This document shows positions 36,414 to 52,715 of a stretch of 64,000 bases of DNA, in pieces (the first letter of the stretch is position 1; each line of letters opens with the position of its first letter). The stretch is from Burkholderiales bacterium (GTDB lineage: Bacteria; Pseudomonadota; Gammaproteobacteria; Burkholderiales; Burkholderiaceae_C). Both the position numbers and the translations under genes were made by a program. Location: NCBI GenBank assembly GCA_003963075.1, contig RXJV01000019.1, positions 1 through 64,000 on the forward strand, read 5' to 3'. The notes below the pieces were generated by a model. It was not told the origin of the DNA and did not search any database. It saw only the letters and a program-made list of their open reading frames with translations.

Positions 36414-37732
36414 AGCGCCTCCTTCAACACGCCGACCGGAGCCGTCCGCGGCACGGGGGCCCGGGCGTCGACGCCCCAGGCCAGGCGCGCCGCGCCCAGG
36501 AACAGGCCGGCATTGGCCAGGAACACGAGGGCATACGCCGGGCCGGCGTCGCTGATCAGCAGCCGCGCCAGGTCGCTCGCTGCGGTGCCCACCACGCCGC
36601 CCAGCGCGAACGCGAGTGCCTGCGCGGCGCCCCACAGGCCCATGCGCACGCCCTCGCGGCCGCCCTCGCCCGCACCGGCAAGGCCCATCATGGAGCCGAT
36701 GGCCGCGATCGAGAACGCACCGCTGGCCGCGCCCAGCAGGAAGACATTGGGCCGCAGCGGCCAGGCGGGCCCGATGAGGCCGGCCGCGACCAGCCCCCCC
36801 AGCGCCGCGCCCGAGGCCACGCAGCCCCAGACCGTCCAGCCGCGCAGGCTGCCCCAGCGGCCGCCTGCCCAGCGGCTGCCCGCGCCGGCCGCCAGCAGCA
36901 TGCCGACGAGTGCGCCCGCATGTTGGGTGCCCGACAACCGCGTGGTGCCGCCGGGCGTGAGCCCGAACACCAGGCCGGCAAAGGGCTCGAGGATGAGGTC
37001 CTGCATGCTGTAGGCCAGCATCGAGACGAAGACGAAGACCGTGAAGCGGCGCGCACGCGGCTCGGCCCAGGCCTCGCGCAGCGCCGGTCCGAAGGCCTGG
37101 CGCGGGCGGGCGGCCTCGGCGGCGGCGGCTTCCTCGCCTTCCAGGCCCAGCACGGCCAGCGCGGTAACGACGACGGCGCAGGCGGCGACCACGCCGGACA
37201 CCATGAGCAGCCGCTCCGGCGTGAACGGGTCCAGGAACTGGCCGGACACCGCCGCCGTGACGACGAAGCCCGCGATCATCAGGATCCACACCGTGGTGGC
37301 GGCGGCGGCGCGCCGCTCGGCCGCCACGCGCTTGGCCAGCAGGGTCAGCAGCGAGGTGCCGCTGGCTGCCACGCCGACGCCGATCAGGCCGTAGGCCACC
37401 AGGGCCAGCGCGATGCCGAGCCCGGGCTGGCTGCCCATCCACACGGTGGCCAGCGCGGCGAGCCAGCCGCCGGCTGCCAGTGTGAGCATGCCGCCGAGGA
37501 TCCACGGCGTGCAGCGGCGGCCCTGGTCCGACCCATGGCCCATGCGCGGCCGCAAGACCTGCACCACGTAATGCCACGCCAACAGCAGGCCCGGCAGCAG
37601 CGCCGGCAGGCCCATCTCAACCACCATGATGCGGTTCAGCGTGGAGGTGGTCAGCACGACGATGGCACCCAGGCTGGACTGCACCAGCCCCAGCCGTACG
37701 ACACCCAGCCAGCCGAGCGGCGCGCGGCTCAT
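36410..37732 (-). CDS. PucC/LhaA-family MFS protein adjacent to bchG/bchP
   Basis: RLGLVQSSLGAIVVLTTSTLNRIMVVEMGLPALLPGLLLAWHYVVQVLRPRMGHGSD..QDLILEPFAGLVFG. Confidence 0.85.
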   Translation of the reverse strand: MSRAPLGWLGVVRLGLVQSSLGAIVVLTTSTLNRIMVVEMGLPALLPGLLLAWHYVVQVLRPRMGHGSDQGRRCTPWILGGMLTLAAGGWLAALATVWMGSQPGLGIALALVAYGLIGVGVAASGTSLLTLLAKRVAAERRAAAATTVWILMIAGFVVTAAVSGQFLDPFTPERLLMVSGVVAACAVVVTALAVLGLEGEEAAAAEAARPRQAFGPALREAWAEPRARRFTVFVFVSMLAYSMQDLILEPFAGLVFGLTPGGTTRLSGTQHAGALVGMLLAAGAGSRWAGGRWGSLRGWTVWGCVASGAALGGLVAAGLIGPAWPLRPNVFLLGAASGAFSIAAIGSMMGLAGAGEGGREGVRMGLWGAAQALAFALGGVVGTAASDLARLLISDAGPAYALVFLANAGLFLGAARLAWGVDARAPVPRTAPVGVLKEAL

Positions 37733-38607
37733 GCCACCACCCCACGCAGCGCGAAGGCACTCACCAGCATGCCCGACACGTAGAGCGGCACCCCGGCGCC
37801 GCTGTACCAGAGGGCCCGCTGCACCGGCTGCGCGATGAAGCGCGCCATCATCAGCCCCTGCACCACCAGCAGCGCGGCCACGCCCGCCGCATGCGCCGGC
37901 TGGCCCCAGCCCAGCAGCAGCGCGATGACGACCGCCTGCGGCAGCGCCATCACCGCCGCCGCCACGCGCGCGGCGCGCGGCGCGCCAAGCATCACGGGCA
38001 GGGAGCGGATGCCCATCTGCCGGTCGCCGGCCATGGACTTGAAGTCGTTCAGCGTCATGATGCCGTGGGCGCCCAGGCTGTAGAGCAACGCCAGCGCGAG
38101 CGAGCGGCCGTCCGGCCACTGGCCCATGGCCATCACGGCGGCGCCGGTGATCCAGGCCAGGCCCTCGTAGCACAAGCCGCAGGCGGCATTGCCCCACCAG
38201 CCGTTGCGCTTCAGGCGCAGCGGCGGCGCGCTGTAGGCCCAAGCCAGCAGCAGCCCGAAGCCCGCCGCCAGGAATCCCGCGAGCCCCAGCTGCCAGGCCA
38301 GCAGCAGCGACAGCAGGGTCCAGAGCACAGCAATGTAGAGGCCCCATGAGCCGGGCATGCGGCCGGATGGAATCGGGCGCTGTGGCTCGTTGATCGCGTC
38401 GACGTGGCGGTCGAACCAGTCATTCACCGCCTGGCTGGTGGCGCAGACAAACGGCCCGGCGAGTAGCACGCCGGCGACGATGACCGGCCAGCGGCCCTCG
38501 GCCGGCAGGCCCGAGGCGACGACCCCACAACCGAAAGCCCACATCGGCGGAAACCAGGTGATGGGCTTGAGCAGTTCGGCGACGGCCGAAAGTGCGGGGC
38601 GCTGCAT
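37729..38607 (-). CDS. bchG: Bacteriochlorophyll a synthase (geranylgeranyltransferase)
   Basis: LLKPITWFPPMWAFGCGVVASG, NDWFDRHVDAINEPQRPIPSGRMPG UbiA-type motif. Confidence 0.95.
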   Translation of the reverse strand: MQRPALSAVAELLKPITWFPPMWAFGCGVVASGLPAEGRWPVIVAGVLLAGPFVCATSQAVNDWFDRHVDAINEPQRPIPSGRMPGSWGLYIAVLWTLLSLLLAWQLGLAGFLAAGFGLLLAWAYSAPPLRLKRNGWWGNAACGLCYEGLAWITGAAVMAMGQWPDGRSLALALLYSLGAHGIMTLNDFKSMAGDRQMGIRSLPVMLGAPRAARVAAAVMALPQAVVIALLLGWGQPAHAAGVAALLVVQGLMMARFIAQPVQRALWYSGAGVPLYVSGMLVSAFALRGVVA

Positions 38608-38636
38608 ATGACCTATTCTGGGCTGACAAAATTCAA

Positions 38637-38654
38637 TGTCAATCGAGATTTACA
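38637..38654. promoter_or_regulatory. PpsR/CrtJ box upstream of bchG
   Basis: TGTCAATCGAGATTTACA = TGT-N12-ACA; minus strand contains TTGACA -35. Confidence 0.75.
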
Positions 38655-38793
38655 TTTGCCGTCGGCAGCGCTCGGCCAGGGCGCAGCAGCGGGCCCGCGC
38701 GGGCACGGCGGCTCCAGGCCCGACGCGAACGCCGTGGCCGATGCGAAGCCCAGAATCAGATGGTGGCGGCGGCGCTGACCGCGCAAGCGACGG

Positions 38794-40260
38794 CTACTCG
38801 CCGGTGGCGCTTGAATCCTGCATGCCGTAGCGGCGCAGCTTGATGTAGAGGCTCTGGCGCGACAGGCCCAACATCTCGGCGGCGGACGCGCGGTTGTCGC
38901 GTGTGAGGCCCAGGGCAGCCTCAATGCAAAGGCGCTCGATGAGGTCGGTGGTCTCGCCGACGATATCTTTCAGCGGCAGCCGGCCGACCAGTCCGGTGAG
39001 CTGCTCTACCGAGCGCGGCAACTGGCGGTTGGAGCGCACTTCGGCGGGCAGCCGCCGCGAGACATCGCGAATGGAAAATCCCAGGCAGGCCTGGGGGCCG
39101 TCCGGCACCGCCACGGCCGAGATCTCGACGGCCGCCGGCTCGCCATAGCTGCCACGCAAGGTTGTTGGAAACAGGCGCAGCACCCCATGCTGGCGCAGGT
39201 TGTTGATCAGCACGTTCAGGTCCACCGACGAGCGGCCCAGCCACCGGTCCAGCGATTGGCCCTGGACCGATTCGCCGGCAGCCAGCTGCAGCATGTCCGC
39301 GAACGCCTGGTTGGCGCTGAGGATGCGGCCCTGCATGTCCGTCAACACGAAGGCATCCGGCATCGCATTGATCACGTCAGGCAGCGCGGTGCCCTGGGGC
39401 GCGCGGCTCGCCGGCCCGTCAAACACCTCGGGCCGGGCGGGCGACAGCCTCACCAGCAGCGAGCTGCTGCTGTCCTGCTTGAACAGGCTGGCCGCCAGCT
39501 TGAGCTCGGTGTGGTTGTCCAGACGCACCAGCGTGTCCTCGCTGCGGCCGGTATTGCGAGCCTGCGACAGGCTCGCATACGACTCGGCCTGGCTCTGCAC
39601 CGACAGCAGCTCGGTGAAGCTGCGGCCGACGATGCGTTTGCCGCCGTCGCCCAGCAATCGAGAGGCCGCAGCGTTGTGCTCGAACACGACGAGCGACGCC
39701 GCGTCGAGCACGAGCACGGCCTCATCGACGGCCTCGAACAGCAGTCGGTAACGCGCCTCGGTATGACGCAGGCGAAGGTAATCGCGCTCCATCGACTGCT
39801 GGGCGTCGATCAGGCGCTGCTGCACCGCGGCGACATCGCGCAGGTCGCGGCCGAGCGCGACCATCCGGCCCTGGACGCCCAGGGGCACCAGGCTGTAGCT
39901 GACCGGCAGATCGACGCCCCCGGACAAGGCGTGGGTGACCTGGCGCGCCTGAGGTTCGCCGGCCTCCTCCCTGCCGGGGCCAGCCGCTGCTGCAGCGAGC
40001 ATCGCATTGACCTTGCCGCGGCTCTCGATCGTCACCGTCTCGACCCATCGCCGGCCAATCCACTGGCGCATTTCCGCCAATTCATGACCACGGCTGCCGT
40101 TCAGCGAGATGTCGCGAATCACCCCTTGGCTGTCGAGCACCAGCGCCAAGTCGGCTGCGGCAGCGACCACCGCAGCGAGAACGTCGGCATTCAGGTCAGC
40201 GAAGTGGAGCTGGGGAGCTTCGAACCGCTGGTCGGTGGCCGATGTGGCAAGTTTGTGCAT
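38794..40260 (-). CDS. ppsR: PpsR/CrtJ transcriptional regulator (PAS-PAS-Fis HTH)
   Basis: PAS regions and C-terminal HTH ALGLTRDNRASAAEMLGLSRQSLYIKLRRYGM. Confidence 0.92.
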   Translation of the reverse strand: MHKLATSATDQRFEAPQLHFADLNADVLAAVVAAAADLALVLDSQGVIRDISLNGSRGHELAEMRQWIGRRWVETVTIESRGKVNAMLAAAAAGPGREEAGEPQARQVTHALSGGVDLPVSYSLVPLGVQGRMVALGRDLRDVAAVQQRLIDAQQSMERDYLRLRHTEARYRLLFEAVDEAVLVLDAASLVVFEHNAAASRLLGDGGKRIVGRSFTELLSVQSQAESYASLSQARNTGRSEDTLVRLDNHTELKLAASLFKQDSSSSLLVRLSPARPEVFDGPASRAPQGTALPDVINAMPDAFVLTDMQGRILSANQAFADMLQLAAGESVQGQSLDRWLGRSSVDLNVLINNLRQHGVLRLFPTTLRGSYGEPAAVEISAVAVPDGPQACLGFSIRDVSRRLPAEVRSNRQLPRSVEQLTGLVGRLPLKDIVGETTDLIERLCIEAALGLTRDNRASAAEMLGLSRQSLYIKLRRYGMQDSSATGE

Positions 40261-40366
40261 CGAGCTCCACGAATCGTTCAAGTGGCATGCGTTGGATGCC
40301 GCCGGGGAACATGAAGATAGGTCGAGGACTGAGGATGCCGCCGGCGAGCTTGAAGAGGCCGGCGTG

Positions 40367-41374
40367 TCAAGCTCGCTTGACGCGCCGTGCCACGCCACCG
40401 TTCGCCGCCTGCACGGCAACGCTGGCCTCGCAAGCCATTGAATCCGCCCCACAGAGCTGGGCGAGATCGGGTATCTGGGCCGCCATGGGGCCGCCGACCA
40501 TCACGAAAACATCGCGGTTGGCTGACGCCTCACGCATGTCAAGGATACCAGACGCCACCTCGGGAATGCTGTCGCTCGTCGACACCGACAGCCCGAACAT
40601 GTCATACCAGTTGCGCTTCAAACGCGCCCGCAATTCGGTCCAGGAAGCCTTGGGCTCGCAGTCGACATCCCAGCCCGACCGGCTGAAAAATTCCGCCGCC
40701 ATGATGACGCCGAAGGTGTGCTGCGCGCCGGGCACGGCGGCCAGCAACGCGCGCAGGCCGTCGGCGCCGGAATGGCTGAATTGAGCGGACCGGCGACCTT
40801 GCTCATGCAGCACGCGTTGCAGCCGCCAGAGTCCTATCGTGACCTGCGAAAAGTCGAAGCGGTCCTGCTCCCACAGTTCACCCATCCAGCGGGCGCAGGG
40901 CGCCAATAGGTCGAGGAACACCTGCTCCTGCGACGCGCCGGCGTCCAGCAAGGCGCGCACATAGCTGCTGGCGCTGTCCGCGTCGCCCTCGACAGCGAGG
41001 CGGGCCAAGGTGTGGACATGCTCGTCGGTCATCGTCGGCGCAGGCAGCGGCCGGCGCTCCCGAGTTGGCTGCGTGCTGTGCATCAGCATCAGGCGCGGAA
41101 TGATTTCCAGTTCAACAATCCTGGAGAGTTGCAGGTCCTGGGCGCTGTTGGTGGACACCAGGTGCGGCGAGCCGAGCGCCGGCCTCCAGTCGTCCCCGGG
41201 CAAAGCGGGCTTGCCGGAAGCCTCGACGCTCCTGACGTTGAGCACGTTGGCGAGGGTTGGTGGGTCCGCCGGGCACGTGACTTCGCCCTTTGTCGACCCT
41301 CGGGGGGCGGCCGCGATATCACGCGGCGCCTGTTGGCGCTTGGCCAATCGGTTGATCATCCATCCAGCCACCAC
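40367..41374 (-). CDS. AerR/PpaA-like cobalamin-binding antirepressor
   Basis: B12-binding-type C-terminal region (WDVDCEPKASWTELRARLKRNWYDMFGLSVSTSDSIPEVASGILDMREASANRDVFVMVGGP); located next to ppsR. Confidence 0.85.
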   Translation of the reverse strand: MVAGWMINRLAKRQQAPRDIAAAPRGSTKGEVTCPADPPTLANVLNVRSVEASGKPALPGDDWRPALGSPHLVSTNSAQDLQLSRIVELEIIPRLMLMHSTQPTRERRPLPAPTMTDEHVHTLARLAVEGDADSASSYVRALLDAGASQEQVFLDLLAPCARWMGELWEQDRFDFSQVTIGLWRLQRVLHEQGRRSAQFSHSGADGLRALLAAVPGAQHTFGVIMAAEFFSRSGWDVDCEPKASWTELRARLKRNWYDMFGLSVSTSDSIPEVASGILDMREASANRDVFVMVGGPMAAQIPDLAQLCGADSMACEASVAVQAANGGVARRVKRA

Positions 41375-41611
41375 GGTCTCCTCGTGGGCTGGTTTGCAGC
41401 ATAGGTTCCGTCTGAGTGTCCGGAGGCATCGGCTCCGGGGCTCGGCGCTGTGGGCGTCAGAAATCGCTACTGCTCACCGTTCTGTTTCTCACGATCTGCG
41501 TTCTTGTTGACGACTGCTACATGCTCGCTCAGCCGGGGCTGAAAGACTGTTGACACAATGTCGGTGCCGTTTCGGGGCGCGTCAAGCAGATTTTCCCGAT
41601 CCGACAAGAAA

Positions 41612-41645
41612 TGTCCATTTTGATTTACGTCAACGCTGATTGACA
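41612..41645. promoter_or_regulatory. Composite bchF control region: two degenerate PpsR boxes plus an FNR-like site
   Basis: TGTccattttgatttACg (41612-41629) and cGTcaacgctgattgACA (41628-41645); TTGATttacgTCAA (41620-41633) resembles TTGAT-N4-ATCAA. Confidence 0.5.
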
Positions 41646-41668
41646 GCTGCCGATCGTGGGCCTAGATT
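41640..41668 (+). promoter_or_regulatory. Sigma70-type promoter of bchF
   Basis: TTGACA - 17 nt - TAGATT; -10 ends 6 nt before the ATG. Confidence 0.55.
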
Positions 41669-41674
41669 CGGCCC

Positions 41675-43488
<1,814 letters not shown>

Positions 43489-43489
43489 C

Positions 43490-45028
43490 ATGCAATTGAC
43501 GCTCTGGACCTACGAAGGCCCACCGCACGTCGGCGCCATGCGTGTCGCCACGGCCATGCGCCACCTGCACTATGTGTTGCACGCGCCCCAGGGCGACACC
43601 TACGCCGATCTGTTGTTCACGATGATCGAGCGCCGCGCCGAACGCCCACCCGTCACCTACACCACCTTTCAGGCCCGGGACCTGGGCGGCGACACGGCCC
43701 AGTTGTTCAAGGACGCCGCCCGTGATGCCTACGCGCGCTTCCGGCCGCATGCCTTGCTGGTGGGAGCGTCCTGCACCGCCGAGCTGATCCAGGACGACCC
43801 CGGCGGCTTGGCGCGGGCGCTGGACCTGCCGGTTCCGGTGATCCCTCTGGAGCTGCCGGCGTATCAGAAAAAGGAAAACTGGGGCGCCGCCGAGACGTTC
43901 TACCAACTGGTGCGCCAGCTGGCCGTCCGGCCCACGCTGCCGCGCACCCCGCGCGGCCCGGGTGAAGCCCCGCGCTGCAACATCCTCGGCCCGACCGCGC
44001 TGGGCTTTCGCCACCGCGATGACCTGCGCGAGATCCGGCAGCTGCTGGCCTGCATCGGCGTGACCGTCAACGTGACGGCGCCGCTGGACGCCACCCCCAG
44101 CGATCTCGCGCGCCTCGCCGAAGCCGACTTCAATGTCGTGCTCTACCCCGAAGTCGCGCACCAGGCCGCCAGCTGGATGAGCCGCAACCTCGGCCTGCCG
44201 TTCACCAAGACCATCCCCATCGGCAGCCGGGCCACGCGGGAGTTCATCCGCGAGGTCGCCGCGCTCGCCCAGCTGGACCCCGACATGGCCGCCGCGCAGG
44301 CGCAGTCGCGGTCGCCCTGGTACGCCCGGTCGGTCGACTCCAATTACCTGACCGGCAAGCGCGTCTTCGTGTTCGGCGACGCAACCCATGCCATCGCCGC
44401 CGCCCGCGTAGCCACCCAGGAGCTCGGCTTCAAGGTGGTGGGCCTGGGCAGCTACAGCCGCGAGTTTGCCGCCGACGTGCGCCAAGCCGCCGCGACCTAT
44501 GGCGTCGAGGCCCTCATCTCCGACGACTATCTGGAGGTGGAAGCCGCCATCGCCGCTGCCGGGCCGGAGCTGGTGCTCGGCACACAGATGGAGCGACACA
44601 TCGCCAAGCGCCTGGGCCTGCCCTGCGCGGTGATTTCAGCGCCGGTGCATGTGCAGGACTTCCCGGCCCGCTATTCGCCGCAGATGGGCTTCGAGGGCGC
44701 CAACGTGCTGTTCGACACCTGGGTTCATCCGCTGATGATGGGGCTGGAGGAGCACCTCATCGCCATGTTCCGCGGCGACTTCGAGTTTCACGAGGACGCG
44801 GCGCCTTCGCATCTTGGTGGCGCAGCCGTGGCGACACGGGCTGAACCGAGCGAGCCGGCAGCCCACACCGCCGCGTGGGCGCCCGACGCCGAGAAGGAAC
44901 TTCGCAAGATCCCCTTCTTCGTGCGCGGCAAGGCGCGGCGCAACACCGAGGCCTACGCGCACAGCCACAGCGTGCCGGTCATCACCATCGACACCCTCTA
45001 TGACGCCAAAGCGCACTTCAGCCGCTAG
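43490..45028 (+). CDS. bchB: Dark-operative protochlorophyllide reductase subunit B
   Basis: [49 protein letters not shown]. Confidence 0.96.
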   Translation: MQLTLWTYEGPPHVGAMRVATAMRHLHYVLHAPQGDTYADLLFTMIERRAERPPVTYTTFQARDLGGDTAQLFKDAARDAYARFRPHALLVGASCTAELIQDDPGGLARALDLPVPVIPLELPAYQKKENWGAAETFYQLVRQLAVRPTLPRTPRGPGEAPRCNILGPTALGFRHRDDLREIRQLLACIGVTVNVTAPLDATPSDLARLAEADFNVVLYPEVAHQAASWMSRNLGLPFTKTIPIGSRATREFIREVAALAQLDPDMAAAQAQSRSPWYARSVDSNYLTGKRVFVFGDATHAIAAARVATQELGFKVVGLGSYSREFAADVRQAAATYGVEALISDDYLEVEAAIAAAGPELVLGTQMERHIAKRLGLPCAVISAPVHVQDFPARYSPQMGFEGANVLFDTWVHPLMMGLEEHLIAMFRGDFEFHEDAAPSHLGGAAVATRAEPSEPAAHTAAWAPDAEKELRKIPFFVRGKARRNTEAYAHSHSVPVITIDTLYDAKAHFSR

Positions 45029-45038
45029 GTCAGGCGGC

Positions 45039-49710
<4,672 letters not shown>

Positions 49711-49711
<1 letters not shown>

Positions 49712-50412
49712 TGAGCACCTCCCCCTACACCGAACGCCGATCGGAGATCGAGACCTACTTCGACCGCACGGCCGTGCAGGCCTGGGCGCGGTTGACCTCG
49801 GATGCGCCGGTCGGCCGCATACGCGCGACGGTGCGGGCCGGGCGCGAGCGCATGCGTGGCACGCTGCTGTCCTGGCTCCCGGAGGATCTGCGCGGACGGC
49901 GGCTGCTGGACGCCGGCTGCGGCACCGGTGCGCTGACCGTCGAGGCGGCGCGGCGCGGCGCCGAGGTGGTGGCGATCGACCTGTCACCCACGCTGATCGA
50001 CCTCGCGCGCCAACGCCTGCCCGCCTGCGCCGCTGCGGGCCGCATCGAGTTCCGCGCCGGCGACATGCTCGACCCGGGGCTGGGCGAGTTTGACTTCGTG
50101 GTCGGCATGGACTCGCTGATCCACTACGAGACCGGCGATGCGGTGGAGGCCATCGCCGGCCTGGCGGCTCGCACGCGTGGTTCGCTGCTGTTCACCTTCG
50201 CGCCCAGCAGCCCGGCGCTGCAGGTGTTCAAGGCGGTTGGCAAGCTGTTCCCGCGCGGCAATCGCTCGCCGGCCATCGTGCCGGTCGCCGAGCGGCAGCT
50301 GGAGCGCCGCCTCGACACGCATCCGCGCCTGCTGCACTGGGAGCGGCGCCGCAGCCAGCGCATCGCAAGCGGCTTCTACACGTCGCAGGCCATGGAATTG
50401 GTGCGCTCATGA
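49711..50412 (+). CDS. bchM: Mg-protoporphyrin IX methyltransferase
   Basis: YFDRTAVQAWARLTSDAPVGRIRATVRAGRERMRGTLLSWLP..LLDAGCGTGALTVEAARRGA. Confidence 0.93.
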
Positions 50413-50482
50413 GAACGGAGCTGCCGCGTCGCACCGGTCTCTGCCGCTGCGGTCTGCATGCGCTTGACGCCGTGGGGGCGCC

Positions 50483-51940
50483 GTGAAAGCCGTCGTGCAG
50501 CTCAACCAACGCCTGGCCGTGAAGTGGTCGCGCCTCAGCACGGACTTCCTGCCGTTCGCCGATGCGGCCACCACCGAGCTGCCGCTGTCGCGCCTGCTGC
50601 GTTTGGCGCTGTTCCAGGTCTCGGTCGGCATGGCCTACGCGCTGCTGGTCGGTACGCTGAACCGGGTCATGATCGTCGAGCTGGGCGTGTCCACCTGGCT
50701 GGTCTCGCTGATGGTGGCGCTGCCGCTGCTGGCGGGGCCGTTTCGAGCGCTGGTGGGCTATCGCTCGGACACCCATCTGTCGGCCCTGGGCTGGCGCCGG
50801 GTGCCCTACCTCTGGTTCGGCACGCTGCTGCAGTTCGGTGGCCTGTCCATCATGCCGTTCGCGCTGATCCTGCTGCAGCCGGGCGCCGAAGCCAGCGCGC
50901 CACCGGGAGCCACGGTCGTTGGGCATGCGGCCGCGGCCTTGGCCTTCGTCATGGTGGGGGCCGGCATGCAGACGACGCAGACCGCAGGCCTGGCGCTGGC
51001 CACGGACCAGGCGCGCGCTGACACCCGCCCGCGCGTGGTGGCGCTGATGTATGTGATGCTGCTGCTCGGCATGGTGGTGGCCAGCGCGGTGTTCAGCCTG
51101 GTGCTGCAAAGCTTCAGCGCCACGCGCCTGGTGGGCGTGGTGCAGGGCGCGGCGGCGGCCACGATGCTCTTCAACCTGGTCGCGCTTTGGAAGCAGGAGG
51201 CGCGCGGCCAAGCGGTGCGCAAGGCCGACGCCGAGCCGCAGATGCCGTTCCGGGCCGTCTGGCAGCGCTTTGCCGCCGACGCCAAGATCCGACGTTTTCT
51301 CGTCGCCGTGGCGCTCGGAACCGCGGCCTTCAACATGCAGGACATCGTGCTCGAACCCTATGGCGGCGCGATCCTGAAGCTGTCGGTGGCCGCCACCAGC
51401 CTGCTGACGGCCGGCATGGCGCTGGGCTCGGTGCTGGCCTTTGCGATCGCGGCGCGGCTGCTGCAACGGGGGTTTGACGCCTACCGGCTTGCTGCCATCG
51501 GTCTGCTGGTGGGCATCTGTGCCTTTGCGGCCGTCATCTTTGCCGCACCGCTGGCATCGGGCTGGCTGTTCCGCATCGGCAACATGCTCATCGGCCTGGG
51601 TGCAGGCCTGTTCGCCGTCAGCACGCTGGTGGTGGCCATGGGGCTGGACAGCAGCGACCGCGCCGGTCTGGCGCTGGGCGCCTGGGGCGCCATGCAGGCC
51701 ACCGCGGGCGGGCTGGCGGTGGCGCTGGGCGGCGTGCTGCGCGACGGCATCGAGGTGCTGGCCCGCCATGGCTGGCTGGGCACAGCGATGTCCGAGCCCC
51801 AGGTGGCCTACAGCGTCGTCTATCACCTGGAGATCGCGCTGCTGTTTGGCACGCTGATCGCCATCGGTCCCCTCGTGCGCCCGTCCGGGGCACGCCCTCC
51901 CTCCCACCAGCGCTTCGGCCTGGCGGAATTCCCAGGCTAG
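50483..51940 (+). CDS. lhaA: Light-harvesting complex assembly protein LhaA (PucC family)
   Basis: LPLSRLLRLALFQVSVGMAYALLVGTLNRVMIVELGVSTWLVSLMVALPLLAGPFRALVGYRSDTH; position between bchM and puhA. Confidence 0.93.
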   Translation: MKAVVQLNQRLAVKWSRLSTDFLPFADAATTELPLSRLLRLALFQVSVGMAYALLVGTLNRVMIVELGVSTWLVSLMVALPLLAGPFRALVGYRSDTHLSALGWRRVPYLWFGTLLQFGGLSIMPFALILLQPGAEASAPPGATVVGHAAAALAFVMVGAGMQTTQTAGLALATDQARADTRPRVVALMYVMLLLGMVVASAVFSLVLQSFSATRLVGVVQGAAAATMLFNLVALWKQEARGQAVRKADAEPQMPFRAVWQRFAADAKIRRFLVAVALGTAAFNMQDIVLEPYGGAILKLSVAATSLLTAGMALGSVLAFAIAARLLQRGFDAYRLAAIGLLVGICAFAAVIFAAPLASGWLFRIGNMLIGLGAGLFAVSTLVVAMGLDSSDRAGLALGAWGAMQATAGGLAVALGGVLRDGIEVLARHGWLGTAMSEPQVAYSVVYHLEIALLFGTLIAIGPLVRPSGARPPSHQRFGLAEFPG

Positions 51941-51950
51941 GAGAGTTCCC

Positions 51951-52715
51951 ATGCAAACCGGTGCCATCACAGGCTATATCGACGTCGCCCAGCTCGTGCT
52001 GTACGCGTTCTGGATCTTCTTCGCGGGACTCATCGTCTACCTGCACCGCGAGAACAAGCGCGAGGGCTATCCGCTGGAATCGGATCGCTCGCGGTCCATC
52101 TCGGTGCAGGGCTGGCCCGCCGTGCCCGAGGCCAAGACCTATCGCCTGGCCAATGGCGAAACGGTCGACATCCCGAATGCGCGGCGTGACCAGCAGCCAC
52201 CGCTGCACGAAGGGGCCTACCGCGGCGCGCCGCTGCAGCCGCAGGCCTCGGGCAGCGATCTGCTGCTTGCCGGCGTCGGCCCGGGGAGCTGGAGCGATCG
52301 GGCCGATGTTCCTGACCTGAGCTACGAAGGCCTGCCCAAGATCGTGCCGCTGCGCGTGGCACCTGGCTTCGGCGTGGCGGCTCAGGATGTCGACCCCCGG
52401 GGGCTGCCGGTGCTCGGCGACGATGGCGTGGAAGGGGGACGGGTGGTCGACCTGTGGGTTGACCGCTCGGAGATGCTGTTCCGCTATCTCGAGGTCGAGG
52501 TGACCGGCGGCGGCCGCGTGCTGCTGCCGATGAACTTTGCCCGGGTGGAGCAACGCCAGATCCGCGTGCAGTCCATCCTCGGCGCCCAGTTCGACCGGGT
52601 CCCGCGGACCCGTGCGGCCGAGCAGGTGACGCTGCTGGAAGAGGAAAAGATCATGGCCTACTACGGTGCCGGCACGCTGTATGCGACGCCGGACCGGCAG
52701 GAGCCGCTGCTGTGA
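51951..52715 (+). CDS. puhA: Photosynthetic reaction center H subunit
   Basis: MQTGAITGYIDVAQLVLYAFWIFFAGLIVYLHRENKREGYPLE. Confidence 0.96.
   Translation: MQTGAITGYIDVAQLVLYAFWIFFAGLIVYLHRENKREGYPLESDRSRSISVQGWPAVPEAKTYRLANGETVDIPNARRDQQPPLHEGAYRGAPLQPQASGSDLLLAGVGPGSWSDRADVPDLSYEGLPKIVPLRVAPGFGVAAQDVDPRGLPVLGDDGVEGGRVVDLWVDRSEMLFRYLEVEVTGGGRVLLPMNFARVEQRQIRVQSILGAQFDRVPRTRAAEQVTLLEEEKIMAYYGAGTLYATPDRQEPLL

Noticed and set aside
41500-41520. TGTTGACGACTGCTACA upstream of aerR/bchF as another PpsR box
   Set aside because: Spacing is N11, not N12; too weak to claim.
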